The notes under the pieces: generated by a model
The model's database searches: none
What the model was told of the DNA's origin: nothing
The model's input: the letters and a program-made list of their open reading frames with translations, nothing else
NCBI GenBank assembly: GCA_034440615.1
Contig: JAOTOM010004735.1
Span: 366,546 to 430,545 of the forward strand
DNA length: 64,000 nucleotides
Reading direction: 5' to 3'
Source: Ashinkailepas kermadecensis
Lineage: Eukaryota; Arthropoda; Thecostraca; Neolepadidae
Translations under genes and position numbers: made by a program
Shown here: piece after piece, positions 34,083 to 45,374 of the stretch
How the letters are laid out: every line of letters begins with the position of its first letter
Position numbering within the stretch: the first letter of the stretch is position 1

Positions 34083-34512
34083 CACGAGAGATTCCGATGA
34101 GACATCCGGCCCATTCCGATCTGGTTGGAAGTCGTACTTCAGCACGTCTGACGTCGGCCGGTCCCAATATCCGGTCGGATATCTGGTGAGTTGTGGTCGT
34201 ATCTTGCCCATCTGGTCCGGTTCGGCATCGGATGTCCGCTTGAATGTCCGGGCGAGATATCCGTTCCGTTCCGCTCCGATGCAGTCTCTGGGTCATGGTC
34301 GGTCGGGCCTGTGCCAGTCGATGTTGTGGGCGAGGGCCATTCCACCCGGCGTCACCGCAACCTCCACCTAATCAATATGTGATCACGGTCAGCTGTCGGC
34401 GGCCGCGTGGAACCGCCAGCTGGGCAGCTGTGGACGGTCGTGAAGCCGCCAGCTGGGCCTTTGCATTTGAGTACCCTCAGGGGAGACTTAGTCACTAATC
34501 TTCCCCGACAGG
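34083..34512. other. Unique sequence, no gene seen
   Basis: CCGCCAGCTGGGC is repeated at about 34410 and 34446. Nothing else is recognised. Confidence 0.35.
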
Positions 34513-34514
34513 TT

Positions 34515-34965
34515 CCCAGTCTGTCTTGAGAGGACACAATCTTCCCAGAGAGACATTTGCTCTGCCTTCGGAGATGTTCAGTCTGTCCTGGAAGACTTCC
34601 AGTCTGTCCTGGAGACAGTCAGTCTGTCCTGGGGGGCTATCTAGTCTGTACTGGGAGGCACCCGGCATGTCCGGGGAGGCACCTAGTATGTGCTGCAAAA
34701 ACACGTCTGGTCTGGGAGTCCCCCAATTTGTCGTGTCAGACACTCAGTCTGTCCTGCAAGTCACGTCGTCTGTCCTGGCAGCCACCCAGTCTGTCCTGCA
34801 GGTCACGTCTGTCCTGGCAGACATCCAGTCTGTCCTGCGGGTCACGTAGTCTGTCCTGGCAGACACCCAGTCTGTACTGTGGGTCACGTAGTCTGTCCTG
34901 GAAGACACAGACTATTCTTGGAAGCACCCTGTCCTGGGAGGCACCTCGCTCTGACTCGAAAGAAA
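34515..34965. repeat. Diverged minisatellite, unit about 22-23 bp
   Basis: CAGTCTGTCCTGG recurs about every 22-27 bp. In the 3' half, CCAGTCTGTCCTGC.GGTCACGT pairs form a dimer of about 45 bp. Spacings are irregular, so the array is old. Confidence 0.8.
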
Positions 34966-35833
34966 CTCGTTATGTCCCGAGAGACAATTAGTTTGGCCCG
35001 GGAGAAGTTCAGTGTGTTTTGAGAGATATCAGGTTTGTCCTCAGTCTTGCGAGTCGCTTCTGTTTCTGGCGACTGACTCGTGAACGGTGCTGTGGAATAT
35101 TTGACGTGCCGGTGCCGGTTTTCGTTCGCCAAAAATGCCGAGTGTCGAGCACGATGTGATGTCATCGGCACGCCCCTGGAAGTTTATAGAGCCGCGACGT
35201 GCCCTTCATGATGGTGTTAGTATGTGTGGAGTGTTTGGTGGAATCGGTTTATAAGCTCAGCTGAACTGGTGCTGTCTGTTTGAAATCGCGTGCCATCGAT
35301 TATAACGGACTTGAAAGTGTGCATGGAAGGAGTTATTTTTATTGGTTTATAACTGATATAATCATCCCGGTATAACCGATATCCAAATCCCGCAAGTGTT
35401 TCAAATCAATTCAGTACCAATATCGATGTTAGAGACGGGGGGACTGTCTCGCGTCATTCGTCATGAATAGTATTCCAGTGTATATTGGAATGGTATGATA
35501 AATATTGATTCAGCAGTAGGTTCAGGAAGTTCACCAGACGTGCCTCCCTAATTTCGCCACATACAAACAGATAAAAAAACGCACCACGCCGCAGTTTCGT
35601 AACTCTGACGGCTCGAATATGGCGAGCGAAGACCCTAGGGGAAGAGGGTGGGCAGGCGGAATCTACCCCGCCACGTACGCGGATTCGGGTCAGGCTACTA
35701 CACATCACATATGCATGAAGTTCATAGTTTACAGACGTTGACTGCAAAGCATTTTCTTTTGTTCGTCATCGCTCATAAGCTCGTGGTGGTGATGCCATGC
35801 CATTGTCCAAACGTGAGTGCATTTGATCAACAC
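34966..35833. other. Unique sequence, no gene seen
   Basis: No supported feature. Confidence 0.4.
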
Positions 35834-35877
35834 CAGTCGACCGAAGTCCCGACAGTCGGCTTCGGTCGACTGTCGGG
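35834..35877. repeat. Nested palindrome
   Basis: CAGTCGACCGAAG (35834-35846) pairs with CTTCGGTCGACTG (35860-35872). The overlapping pair CCCGACAGTCG and CGACTGTCGGG (to 35877) gives a second, competing hairpin. Confidence 0.85.
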
Positions 35878-35951
35878 CGTTCCAGATGCGCCTGCTGACC
35901 CACCGGCAACCGTCGCACGTGTGGTTCGGATCCGCCCAGTCGCGGTCCGAC

Positions 35952-36012
35952 ACGCTGTTGTGACGGCTGTTGTGACGGCTCTTGTGATGGCTCTTGTGAC
36001 GGCTGTTTTCAT
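35952..36012. repeat. 12-bp repeat, about 4-5 copies
   Basis: GACGGCTGTTGT, GACGGCTCTTGT, GATGGCTCTTGT and GACGGCTGTTTT lie in tandem. Confidence 0.8.
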
Positions 36013-36416
36013 GGTCCGCCCCGAACAGGCAGATTACTGGCGTCCTCAGAAGTCGCACCCTCTGGCTCAGGGCTCCGCCCATTTCCGGGCTCCGGATGCC
36101 ACGTGAGCGCATGTGGTCAAACTGGGACCTCATCTCTTCACTGCGGGGTTTTTGGTCAGGTGGTTGAAACTATCTGTGTTGCATTTACTCTTCTGAAACC
36201 CATGCGTATCGTGGTCTGGGATGTCCGGAATATGTCCGGGTAGGCCTTTTAGCTCGGCATGCAGAAGTGAATAGTCGGAAATGGCGCCCGAGGGCACTCG
36301 GTCAACCTCAGCTGTTTGAATTCGTGTCGGATGTGCCCCGTGGCTGTAGACTCTTATGGCTGCTGTGGCGGAGCCTACATTTCGTTGATTCACCTGTCGA
36401 AACAGAATATCCCGCC
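36013..36416. other. Unique sequence, no gene seen
   Basis: No supported feature. Confidence 0.4.
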
Positions 36417-37262
36417 ACACTCACCGCCCAGACTCACCGCTGGCCCCGAGTCCGGGCACTGGGACTGATCTGCACTCACAGCCCGGACTCACAGCCGGCC
36501 CCCAGTCCAGGGACTGACCTGCATTCACCACCCGCACTCACCGCCGGCCCCGAGTGACCCGAGTCCAGGGACTGACCTGCACTCACCGCCCGGACTCACC
36601 ACCGGCCCCAAGTCCGGAGACTGACCTACACTCACCGCCCGGACTCACCGCCGGCCCCGAGTGACCCGAGTCCGGGGACTGACCTGCACTCACCGCCGGA
36701 TCCCAGTCCAGGGACTGACCTGCACTCACCGCCCGGACTCACCGCCGGCCCCCAGTCCAAGGACTGACCTGTACTCATCGCCCGGACTCACCGCCGGCCC
36801 CCAGTCCGGGGACTGACCTGCACTCACCGCCCGGACTCACCGCCGGCCCCGAGTGACCCGAGTCCGGGGACTGACCTGCACTCACCGCCGGATCCCAGTC
36901 CAGGGACTGACCTGCACTCACCGCCCGGACTCACCGCCGGCCCCCAGTCCAAGGACTGACCTGTACTCATCGCCCGGACTCACCGCCGGCCCCCAGTCCG
37001 GGGACTGACCTGCACTCACCGCCCGGACTCACCGCCGGCCCCCAGTCCGGGGACTGACCTGCACTCACCGCCCGGACTCACCGCCGGCCCCGAGTGACCC
37101 GAGTCCGGGGACTGACCTGCACTCACCGCCGGACCCCAGTCCAAGGACTGACCTGTACTCATCGCCCGGACTCACCGCCGGCCCCCAGTCCGGGGACTGA
37201 CCTGCACTCACCGCCCGGACTCACCGCCGGCCCCGAGTGACCCGAGTCCGGGGACTGACCTG
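36417..37262. repeat. Minisatellite, 49-bp unit, about 17 copies
   Basis: GCCCGGACTCACCGCCGGCC recurs at 36731, 36780 and 36829 (49 bp). Each unit continues with CCAGTCCGGGGACTGACCTG and CACTCACC. Variant units insert CGAGTGACCCGAGTC or drop CCCGGACTCACCG, and these variants recur as blocks, showing higher-order duplication (for example 36700-36780 against 36880-36970). Confidence 0.93.
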
Positions 37263-38169
37263 CACGACGCGGCCGCAACTCGTGGCTGGCGCTTGGTGCA
37301 TGTGATCCGGTGACTGCGACCTGCACCACGGGGCGACCTTTGCGACGAGAACCTGACCATCAGCAGTCTGCAGAGGTTTTCTCGGCAGCTGCTGAGCTAT
37401 CCTGTCTGAGATGGTGGCGTGCGACTGTTGTCGCCCCGGCAGACTGAGCGGTCGCACGGATTGAGTGTCATTCCCAGGTGGACTGGAGTGGTGCCCTCTG
37501 GAGATGGGTGTTCCCCTCAGAGGTCAGTACCACTACCAACAGATGGAGGGTTGGTGCCTGCTGTGGGGCCCTGGGCGGTCCTGTCTGGGAGCCTCGGGTC
37601 TGGTCCGCCCCCTGAGGGCAGATCGCCTTTGTTCTCGTGTTTTCTCTTCTGGCGTGGTGGTTTAGGTCCGCAGTGGTTTTCTCTGGAGTCCTCGGATGAT
37701 CTGGCATGGATGCCTCTGTGGCCTGGTTTAGGGTTGGTCGGTAGTTCGGTCTACCTCTCCTGTGTTCTGACTGGGAGTCTCCAGTGGTCTCCTCTTGAGT
37801 TTGTCGCGAGCCATGCGGAACTGAGACCGGTACTTCCTGTGATATCTAATACCTGCCCCCATGTACTTCACTGATACCACCTGGTTTTACCTGATGCCAT
37901 CGGGTTTCACCTGATATCAGTTGCTGACCTCACCATTGCCTGACGCCACCCCAAACCAAAGAACGTAAACTGTATTCATGCCAAGCGGTACAGCCGTTGA
38001 AGATAACATCCCACCACCTGATACTGATTAGCAGATCAGCTTACCTCGTTATCCAACACCATCCGACCAGTGCGACACGACAGCTATGTCATGGTTTTTA
38101 GCCGCCTGACACTATGTCACATCATCTGACGGCGGTGTCTTCAGATCGAGTAGGAAGCTGAGGACGCGG
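37263..38169. other. Unique sequence, no firm gene
   Basis: A 151-codon plus-strand ORF (37419-37874) has no recognisable family. Phrases ACCTGATGCCATC and ACCTGATATCAG near 37890 repeat loosely. Confidence 0.35.
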
Positions 38170-39175
38170 ACCTGACGTCAGCAGGGGCTAACGCCGCGGC
38201 CTTGGTTTGGTTATTGGTTTTACGACATGTCGACCGTTGAGTCATATAGCGTCGCCAATCTCACGCCGATTGGTCGCAGGCGAAGAGTAGCGACAGGCGA
38301 GACGCGAACCCACAATCTTTCGATTGTGAGACGAGCATCTTACCCATAGACCACTCGTCCCCGACGCCGCGGCCTGACGTCAGCAGGCGACTAACGCCGC
38401 GGTCTGACGTCAGCAGGTGGCTGATCCCGCGGTCTGACGTCAGCAGGGGCTAACGCTGCTGCCTGACGTCAGCAGGAGACTAACACCGCGGTCTGACGTC
38501 AGCAGGTGGTTGATCCCGCGGTCTGATGTCAGCAGGGGCTAACGCCGCGGCCTGACGTCAGCAGGAGACTAACACCGCGGTCTGACGTCAGCAGGTGGTT
38601 GATCCCGCGGTCTGATGTCAGCAGGGGCTGACGCCGCGGCCTGACGTCAGCAGGGACTGACGCCGCGGTCTGACGTCAGCAGGTGGCTGATCCCACGGCC
38701 TGATGTCAGCAGGGGCTGACGCCGCGGCCTGACGTCAGCAGGGACTGACGCCGCGATCTGACGTCAGCAGGTGGCTGATCCCGCGGCCTGATGTCAGCAG
38801 GGGCTGACGCCGCGGCCTGACGTCAGCAGGGACTGACGCCGCGGTCTGACGTCAGCAGGTGGCTGATCCCGCGGCCTGATGTCAGCAGGGGCTAACGCCG
38901 CGGCCTGACGTCAGCAGGAGACTAACGCCGCGGTCTGACGTCAGCAGGTGGCTGATCCCGCGGTCTGACGTCAGCAGGGGCTAACGCCGCTGCCTGACGT
39001 CAGCAGGGACTGACGCCGCGGTCTGACGTCAGCAGGTGGCTGATCCCGCGGCCTGATGTCAGCAGGGGCTGACGCCGCGGCCTGACGTCAGCAGGGACTG
39101 ACGCCGCGGTCTGACGTCAGCAGGTGGCTGATCCAGCGGCCTGACGTCATCAGGGACTGACGCCGCAGTCTGACG
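38170..39175. repeat. CRE-palindrome minisatellite, 29-30-bp monomers
   Basis: Each monomer contains CTGACGTCAGCAGG, so the palindrome TGACGTCA (or TGATGTCA) appears about every 30 bp, roughly 28 times. Three spacer types follow it, of the forms TGGCTGATCCCGCGG, GGGCTGACGCCGCGG and GACTGACGCCGCGG, in order. They make a three-monomer unit of about 88-89 bp (for example CAGGTGG at 38503, 38592 and 38680). TGACGTCA is the consensus CREB/ATF site, but regulatory use is not shown by the sequence. A SINE interrupts the array. Confidence 0.94.
38202..38363 (-). mobile_element. tRNA-derived SINE, family A, copy 2, with TSD
   Basis: On the minus strand it begins GGGGACGAGTGGTCTATGGG (A-box region) and carries B-box GGGTTCGCGTCTC. 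It continues into the same body as the copy at 4122-4293 and ends GTCGTAAAACCAATAACC. It is flanked by the 11-bp direct repeat ACGCCGCGGCC (38191-38201 and 38364-38374). Removing the element and one repeat restores a continuous CRE array, so insertion followed array formation. Confidence 0.85.
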
Positions 39176-39194
39176 TCGCTCGCCGTGCCGCCAG

Positions 39195-39412
39195 GTGAAG
39201 TCAGGACGAGGTGGAGCTGTCCGGGAGCGGGCTCCATGAGCAGCGCGCCGCACGTGCGCACCTCGCTGGAGGAGCTGAGTAGCGTCACCTGTACAGACGG
39301 CTGGCGCAATGTGCGCGTGCGCGTGCTGGTCCGCATGAGCCAGTACGACAGCGGCACGCACACGGCCCACCTGCAGAGCGTGGCGGAGCTGGACGGTTCT
39401 CACACGATCCAG
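39195..39412 (+). CDS. Possible internal exon, unknown protein
   Basis: A plus-strand open frame ends at CAG|GTGAGTCGC, a strong donor at 39413 with codon-phase 0. A possible acceptor, GCCGCCAG, lies at 39194 with a weak pyrimidine tract. The predicted peptide includes TSLEELSSVTCTDGWRNVRV, VLVRMSQYDSGTHTAH and LQSVAELDGSHTIQ. It looks like folded-domain sequence and lacks the low complexity of its neighbours. I do not recognise the family. The CRE-palindrome array ends within about 20 bp of the possible acceptor, and a (CACT)n tract begins just after the donor. It could be a real exon of an otherwise unseen gene, an exon fragment, or chance. Confidence 0.38.
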
Positions 39413-39429
39413 GTGAGTCGCTCCTCGCT

Positions 39430-39492
39430 CGCTCGCTCACTCACTCACTCACTCACTCACTCACTCACTCTCACTCTCACTCTCACTCCTAA
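39430..39492. repeat. Microsatellite (CACT)n/(CTCACT)n
   Basis: A pure CACT run passes into CTCACTCT repeats. Confidence 0.9.
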
Positions 39493-39647
39493 TCCTACTC
39501 CTACTCCCAAGTTCCCTATCCCTCTTCTCACAATTGCTGATTTCCTGTCTTTCGCTGCTGATCGTCACCGTAATTACCGTAATTACCTTTTTCTACATTT
39601 CTAAATTTTACATTTCCACATTTCTACACTTAGTTTACAACATTTAT

Positions 39648-39690
39648 GGATGCAAAATGACTGGTAGTCGACGCGCCCCTATACTCAGGG
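39648..39690 (+). mobile_element. SINE/LINE 3' tail
   Basis: GATGCAAAATGACTGGTAGTC then GACGCGCCCCTATACTC matches the tail module. The distal AAGCCC part is diverged. Confidence 0.5.
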
Positions 39691-40879
39691 TGGGAATTAA
39701 GGCACTTCTTCAGATATTTTATCTCTGAAAACATTTTTTGCACTCTGGGTTCATACTGGATAGGATGGGCTCCACATGCACTCCGACACAAATGTGGGAA
39801 CACAGATATCAATAAAAACAAATAAGAACGACACCCACCAAAACGCTGGTTATTTCACTTATGGTTACCACTCAAACTAATCACTTTTCAGAGCAGTCAG
39901 CAGCCGTACCACAGATTCACACACTCTCCCAATCTCAACCACCGGAAACGCAGATGACGACGCGCAACAGCGCTTGCAAGACGGCGCGCCTGCGCACTAA
40001 GTACAATGTTCTCCGGTTACTCCGACTCTGGAACCGCGTCTCCGAAAAAAAAAACTGCGTTCGCGCCACCCTATAGTGTGAATATTTGACAGTTTTAAGA
40101 GACGTCCTCCGGAGTCCCGGAAGCCGCCGATCAGAATTGGCTGCGTTAGTGTTTTCTGTTCTGAAATCTGTCTGTCAACCAATGGATGCAAAGTATTTTG
40201 TATATGACGTCATAATCATTAGCAACTTTGAACACATTGTTAACAGTGTCATGCCGCAAACACAACACCTTGACTGATCCTTTGCGTTGCGCACCGCTAT
40301 CACCCCCGACCGTGGCGTGTGCGGTAGCGGAGGTGGGTTCATATTACGTAGGGAATTGGCTGCGTAGGTAGGTATGCGCTCTGAGCTGAAGGTGAAGTGT
40401 GAAGTATGTTTGTTTGTTTTTAATATGGATAGCCTTGTACTGAAACCCAACAGTGAAAGAAAAGCGCATTGCTCCTGTGAATTATGAGAGACGAAGCTGT
40501 GCTGATTATCACGGTTCGCCGCCGGGCGGTGCCATCCATTGCTCATTTCTTTGTTCGTATGCTTTGGCATTTTATTTGACCGAAAATGACAATGCATATT
40601 ACTTCGGTACTGACAAGGTACATAGGCTTTTCCCGTTGGTTACCAGTAAACGGATTCCATGCATACAAAAATAATATGTCCATGAAAATGTACTCCGGAA
40701 GAAGTCGGTATGCACTCAGACTCCCAGACCGGATAGTAAGTTCCCCACTCTGCCTATACTCCAATTCATCATCATGCAATTTATCATTATTCCATGGTTC
40801 TAAGTTTTTCACTCACTCAAATATACTCTTTTCATGCCAATTAAAAAATAATTGTCTCAATATTCCTCGTGAATTGTCC
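39691..40879. other. Unique sequence, no firm gene
   Basis: Moderately AT-rich. Opposed ORFs of 123-140 codons have no known domain. Confidence 0.4.
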
Positions 40880-40990
40880 TTAATGTGTGCTCTAAGAAAG
40901 AGGCTTGTGGCAGCATTTCCGCTCGCGGGAAAGATTCAGCAGAGCTTTACGTTGTAATATCATTTCAAGTGCTAATTTTCTCCCTCAAAG
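40880..40990 (+). repeat. Dispersed repeat, plus-strand copy
   Basis: Aligns with the reverse complement of about 12400-12520 (blocks GGCAGCATTT, ATTCAGCAG and CATTTCAAGT). Translations of both share the pattern RKR..AAF.LA. Family unknown; probably a short interspersed element. Confidence 0.45.
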
Positions 40991-41574
40991 CCAGATTCAG
41001 GTAAAATCAGATTCGTTTTCAATGCACGTATGCAAAATTCAAGGCACTGTTTCCACAGTTGAGTTATTCCGCCGTATGTCGAAAAGGCATCCAAAGACTG
41101 AATTACCTATGCCAGATTGTCGACATAGTTTGCTATTTCTGAAATTCCCAAACTTGTGCGAGAGTTGGACGCAATTAGACGCATGTCTTCACCGGCCGTC
41201 GAAAGAGAATTTGGGGCAGTTGCTATCGATCTGCAGGTCCCTTCGTGGTCTAGTGCCCGATTATGTTCCTGCAGCAGGGGAGCCCCCATATTCTATTAGT
41301 CTTTTGCCCTCACTCGTCCAGTGCCCCTAATGGTGCCTCATACTGGTATTAGTATCGTATTAGTATGTTGGGTCATCGTTGCCGGGAGTTCAAGCACAGC
41401 CCTTGACATCGTGATGCCGATATTTCGCTTTTTGTCCAATCACATTTCATACATTAGCAATGTATTGATGCAATAAAGCGCGACAATACCACGGGTACGG
41501 TACTCAAATAATGTCTGATATGTTCACTTTCGGTGAAATCAAAATTCAGAGACCCATCCCACCAGCAGCGTCGG
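40991..41574. other. Unique sequence, no gene seen
   Basis: A 141-codon ORF (40905-41330) runs through part of it without recognisable motif. Confidence 0.35.
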
Positions 41575-41967
41575 CTGCAGTCGCAATGCCACATATAGCT
41601 TGAGCGGCTGCGGCGGCTGCGACCGAAATACCACGAATGTAGCTTGAGCGGCTGCGGCGGCTACGGCGAAAATACCACGGGTATAGTTCGAGCGGCTGCG
41701 GCGGCTACAGCCGCAATACCACGGATATAGCTTAAGCGGCTGCGGCGGCTACGGCCGAAATTCCACGAATATAGCTTGAGCGGCTGCGGCGGCTACGGCC
41801 GAAATTCCACGAATATAGCTTGAGCGGCTGCGGCGGCTTCGGCCGAAATTCCACGAATATAGCTTGAGCGGCTGCGGCGGCTACGGCCGAAATTCCACGA
41901 ATATAGCTTGAGCGGCTGCGGCGGCTACGGCCGAAATTCCACGAATATAGCTTGAGCGGCTGCGGCG
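41575..41967. repeat. Minisatellite, 44-bp unit, about 9 copies
   Basis: CACGAATATAGCTTGAGCGG starts at 41764, 41808 and 41852 (44 bp). Each unit continues with CTGCGGCGGCTACGGCCGAA and ATTC. The 5' copies are more diverged than the 3' copies, so homogenisation is polar. Confidence 0.93.
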
Positions 41968-42567
41968 GACAGGCGCGTCAGCCGGCCCGTGGGCTGGCGA
42001 CTGTCGCCAGTCCCAGCGCCTGAAACCACGGTGGGTCCGTTCTCGTCGACATTTCGCGGATGAACGCCTAGCTTCTCAATACCTGAATGTGATTTCAATA
42101 GTTTTCATCGGAATGTTATTATTCAGGAATTTGTCTGCAAGCACAGAACAGTTTTATCGTCCACGTATTACTGTAGTCCATAGTAGATAGGTTTTTACAC
42201 TGAAATTGAGTCGAATAAGTATATTTGGAAGTGAAAAAAACTGCGTAAAATCCGGATAAATAGTACTGTTTCTTGATTCCTCGTTCTCAAATATGTAATT
42301 TCATATCATATCATATATAATATCACGTATAATAAAACAAATCATAAAAACGTCCAAGATCATAACAACGAATCGTCTTCTCCTTTTCGAACGGATTACC
42401 TACAGCAGTATGAGAGAAAGGTGGTGACTCAGTCGCGACCAGTATGGGTGGCGCTGTGTTCTCATGGGTCAGTATAGGTGGCGCTGTGCTCTCATCGGTC
42501 AGTGTTTCCCCTGTGTAGGAAGTACTGCTCAAAAGTCCTTCCCTGAAAGAATACAATATGTGTATAT
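41968..42567. other. Unique sequence, no gene seen
   Basis: A short direct repeat GTATGGGTGGCGCTGTG.TCTCAT / GTATAGGTGGCGCTGTG.TCTCAT lies at about 42443 and 42472. No gene is supported. Confidence 0.4.
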
Positions 42568-42569
42568 AT

Positions 42570-42641
<72 letters not shown>
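42568..42641. repeat. (TA)n microsatellite
   Basis: Nearly pure TA dinucleotide run of about 74 bases. Confidence 0.97.
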
Positions 42642-42646
<5 letters not shown>

Positions 42647-43008
42647 CGTATGCAGTGGTAAGATGTTTCCAAGATGAAGGAAATTCGGGTGTTATCAGGT
42701 CATTCCTTCCAGCGAACGCCCATGCTAGATTCAGTACCATTGAGGGGAAAGTGACACTCCTCACGTGTATGGGAAGTTCCACCTCTGTGTATGTGAATGC
42801 ATGTATGCGGGGCAGGGTCACCGGCATTTTGTTCTGGAATATACATGGTTCGGGCTCCACTCTCGTTCATAGTTCGCTTCCAAGCTGGAGGATGCTCGTA
42901 ATCCTGGTGTTTTCTCCAAAATGTGTTCTCCTCGTCACTGCTTCCCCTTCTTTGTATAGGTTCTATCATGCCGAGATGAGATGACATATTGTTTGACCGG
43001 GTCAATTA
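42642..43008. other. Unique sequence, no gene seen
   Basis: ORFs of 109-122 codons on both strands extend out of the TA repeat. None is recognised. Confidence 0.35.
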
Positions 43009-43075
43009 TGGGCGCAGTGTGACCATGCAGTTGGTGCACCCAAAGGCCCCATTACCTAAGTAGCTAGCTATCCAG
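43009..43075 (+). mobile_element. SINE/LINE 3' tail
   Basis: GGGCGCAGTGTGACCATGC, GTTGGTGCACCC and AAAGGCCCCATTACC, then AAGTAGCTAGCTA: a diverged copy of the tail module. Confidence 0.55.
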
Positions 43076-43196
43076 GCTCTCCCCCTCCCGTCCTTTCTGT
43101 GCTCTTTGTATCGAATATTCCATCCCTTCATTTGTAGTCTGTGTTCTTGTCACTTCACCGTGTCCATTCTCTTCACTCTTGTGGGTGTTGTTTAAC

Positions 43197-43242
43197 TAGT
43201 GCAATTGATGCGCCCGAAAACCCTGCTAACTAGCTAACTCCT
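43197..43242 (+). mobile_element. SINE/LINE 3' tail
   Basis: GCAATTGATGCGCCCGAAAACC followed by CTAACTAGCTAACT: the distal half of the tail, lying 8 bp before the piggyBac-type element. Confidence 0.5.
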
Positions 43243-43249
43243 TCACCCT

Positions 43250-44224
43250 TTAACACGCGCACTGAAGAGGGGGGGTGGACGACATCCGCCCACCCCTCCG
43301 ATTGTCCGTCAATAACTCACTATTTTACCGGCAGATATACGCCATTTTTGTGTACCTGCTTAGAAATGTCCGGCGCGTCGCTTAAAACAAGAAAAACTCA
43401 AATCGGCTGAAATTTTGTGAGTTGGAGGCCGTCAAAGTCAAAGTCGTAGCGTCAGACCACACAATTCGGCGCTGATGCGCTTCCCGTATATCGGCAAAAG
43501 GGCAAAAGGGTTCATGGCAATACTAGCGACTTCTTTGATGTATATTGTTATGCTATATTCTTTCAAGATCATGCCAGGTCACCGCGGTTAACTCAGGTCA
43601 AGTTCATGACGGGTCAATGGAACCAAACTTGTTCAACTGGAAGGTTGTCATATACACAAATGACAGTCATACCAGTCATGCCATTTTGCATATTAGTCCC
43701 TGCTGAAAACTTCTGTTTTTGTTATTGTGAACCTAAGCGTTTCCATACATCATTCATGTACTTCAGCCCTTTCCTCGTGAAGCCGATTGCGCCGGGCTGC
43801 CCGCCGGTCCGGCGAGCGGCCCGGTTCCGGTAACTGGAACCGGTAACTGACCCGATAAAGTGCTGATTATAGGTTACCTGAGGTCACTTGCCGGATCTAT
43901 CATCTGTATTGCATCATTAGTTATGTCCAAAACATCATTAATGCCTATTTGGGAGCATTTAAACACAATCGCAGCGATCCATAACCATGTCAAGTCAAGC
44001 CACGCAAAACAAGCCAAATATGACATGTGTGACCTCATTTGACCTTGAAGATATTGACTCTAAGGTCATGACATGTGGACACATTAGAGTTCACCTCCAT
44101 ATCCATCTACCCTGGAAATTTCGTTACACTAGCTATAATAGGAGCTGAGATCGTAGGAGGGGGCGGACTCCGCCCCCCCCTCCAGTGCGCGTAATTTCCA
44201 GAGGCCCTCCAGGGCGCGTGTTAA
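43250..44224. mobile_element. piggyBac-type non-autonomous element, 975 bp
   Basis: Bounded by TTAA at both ends (43250-43253 and 44221-44224), the piggyBac target duplication. Inside the TTAA the termini are inverted: CACGCGCACTGAAGAGGG at the left and CACGCGCCCTGGAGGG on the complementary strand at the right. Both ends also carry a subterminal hairpin with a G-run arm, TGGACGACATCCGCCC on the left and GGCGGACTCCGCC on the right. The right end holds a second ACGCGCACTGGAG motif. No transposase frame is present inside (longest ORF 75 codons), so it would depend on an enzyme in trans. TIR length and identity are modest, so the class assignment rests mainly on TTAA plus the paired ends. Confidence 0.65.
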
Positions 44225-45369
44225 GAGACACTCAGACTCTCCTTCAGGTTTTCTTTCCTTTTCTCCCCATCCCGAGCAGGATGAAAAATCGAAATGCTTG
44301 ACGATGATCTTCACGCCATTCCGGTGAGCCGGCCGGCATCACCCCCCCCCCCCGACAAGCCGTCTCCTTGTCAGGCCATGTCGCGATAGGTTCCCGGTCT
44401 GTTTGTCGCCGCCAGCTGTATGGCTGCTATTGACACCTGCTTGCCGGTCGAGCAGCTCTTGGCCGATCTGAGTGACAAGGCAATATCGCGGCGCTTGACC
44501 AGAGTCCGGAGCGCCGTGATGAAGTCAATTCGATACATAGGGAACCTCCTATTGGATCGACAGCGTCCTGGATCGGATGTGGCGTGCAGCTCGGCGCGCT
44601 TCGACATGAGACTGCTTGTTATGCGCAAACTGCTAGATCGATCTCTCGGGAATTCTGCTCCGCCGGATTGGATGGTGTCCGAGTAGATCCTGGATCAGCT
44701 GGAGTCCGGGTGGGTCCGGTCTATGGCCGTGTGGTGGAGTTGCACGGTACTGTGACGCTGTCATGCGAGCCTTGGGAGCCGACTTGGTTTGCTGACGACT
44801 TATGCTGAAAAACACAATTGTACATCGCTCCGGAGCTTTGCCAGCGTGTTGATCTATCTAATGGGTCATTTCATGCCATATGACATAAGAACCGATCCTG
44901 AACGATGCTGTGGTGATGCCCGCGGACAAACGAAAAATAAGTATATCGACGATAAGGTGATGTAAAAGTGATGTAAGGAAAATACATTGATTAGTCCCTG
45001 AGCTGTGGTACTGGAACACTCAGATAATGCTTCATTTTTCGTTTAAGCGTTCAACTTGCTCGGGATGGATCAATGGAAGCCATGGAGCGCACAGAATAGC
45101 ACCTGTGGTATATTTTTACAACTCTGCAGGTATCGTTTCGGCTAACTGCGGCAGACGTGTCCACTTTGCCCACCAACAGACCACCTTCAAATAGCATTCC
45201 TCAGCCGATTGCATCCCATGTGCACCACGTTTCTGCATAGTTCCGTTCGTCCGGGGATGCACGAGTCGGTCAGACAGCGACGGTCGACTGCTCAACACAT
45301 CCGTGGAACTGAGATATCCGTCGGAGCCGGAGCTGCGATAGCAACTGCAACAGCCTGTCCGCAGCTGTC
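44225..45369. other. Unique sequence, no firm gene
   Basis: Includes a C13 run at 44341-44353. Opposed ORFs at 44371-44686 (85 and 88 codons) are balanced in composition but match no family I recognise. Confidence 0.35.
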
Positions 45370-45374
45370 GCTCA

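Noticed and set aside
42492..42860. ORFs with YIYIYI runs (also at 47312-47704)
   Set aside because: They are translations of the (TA)n microsatellites.
44371..44686. Opposed 85- and 88-codon ORFs of balanced composition
   Set aside because: Both strands look equally plausible, no family is recognised, and there is no splice or promoter context.
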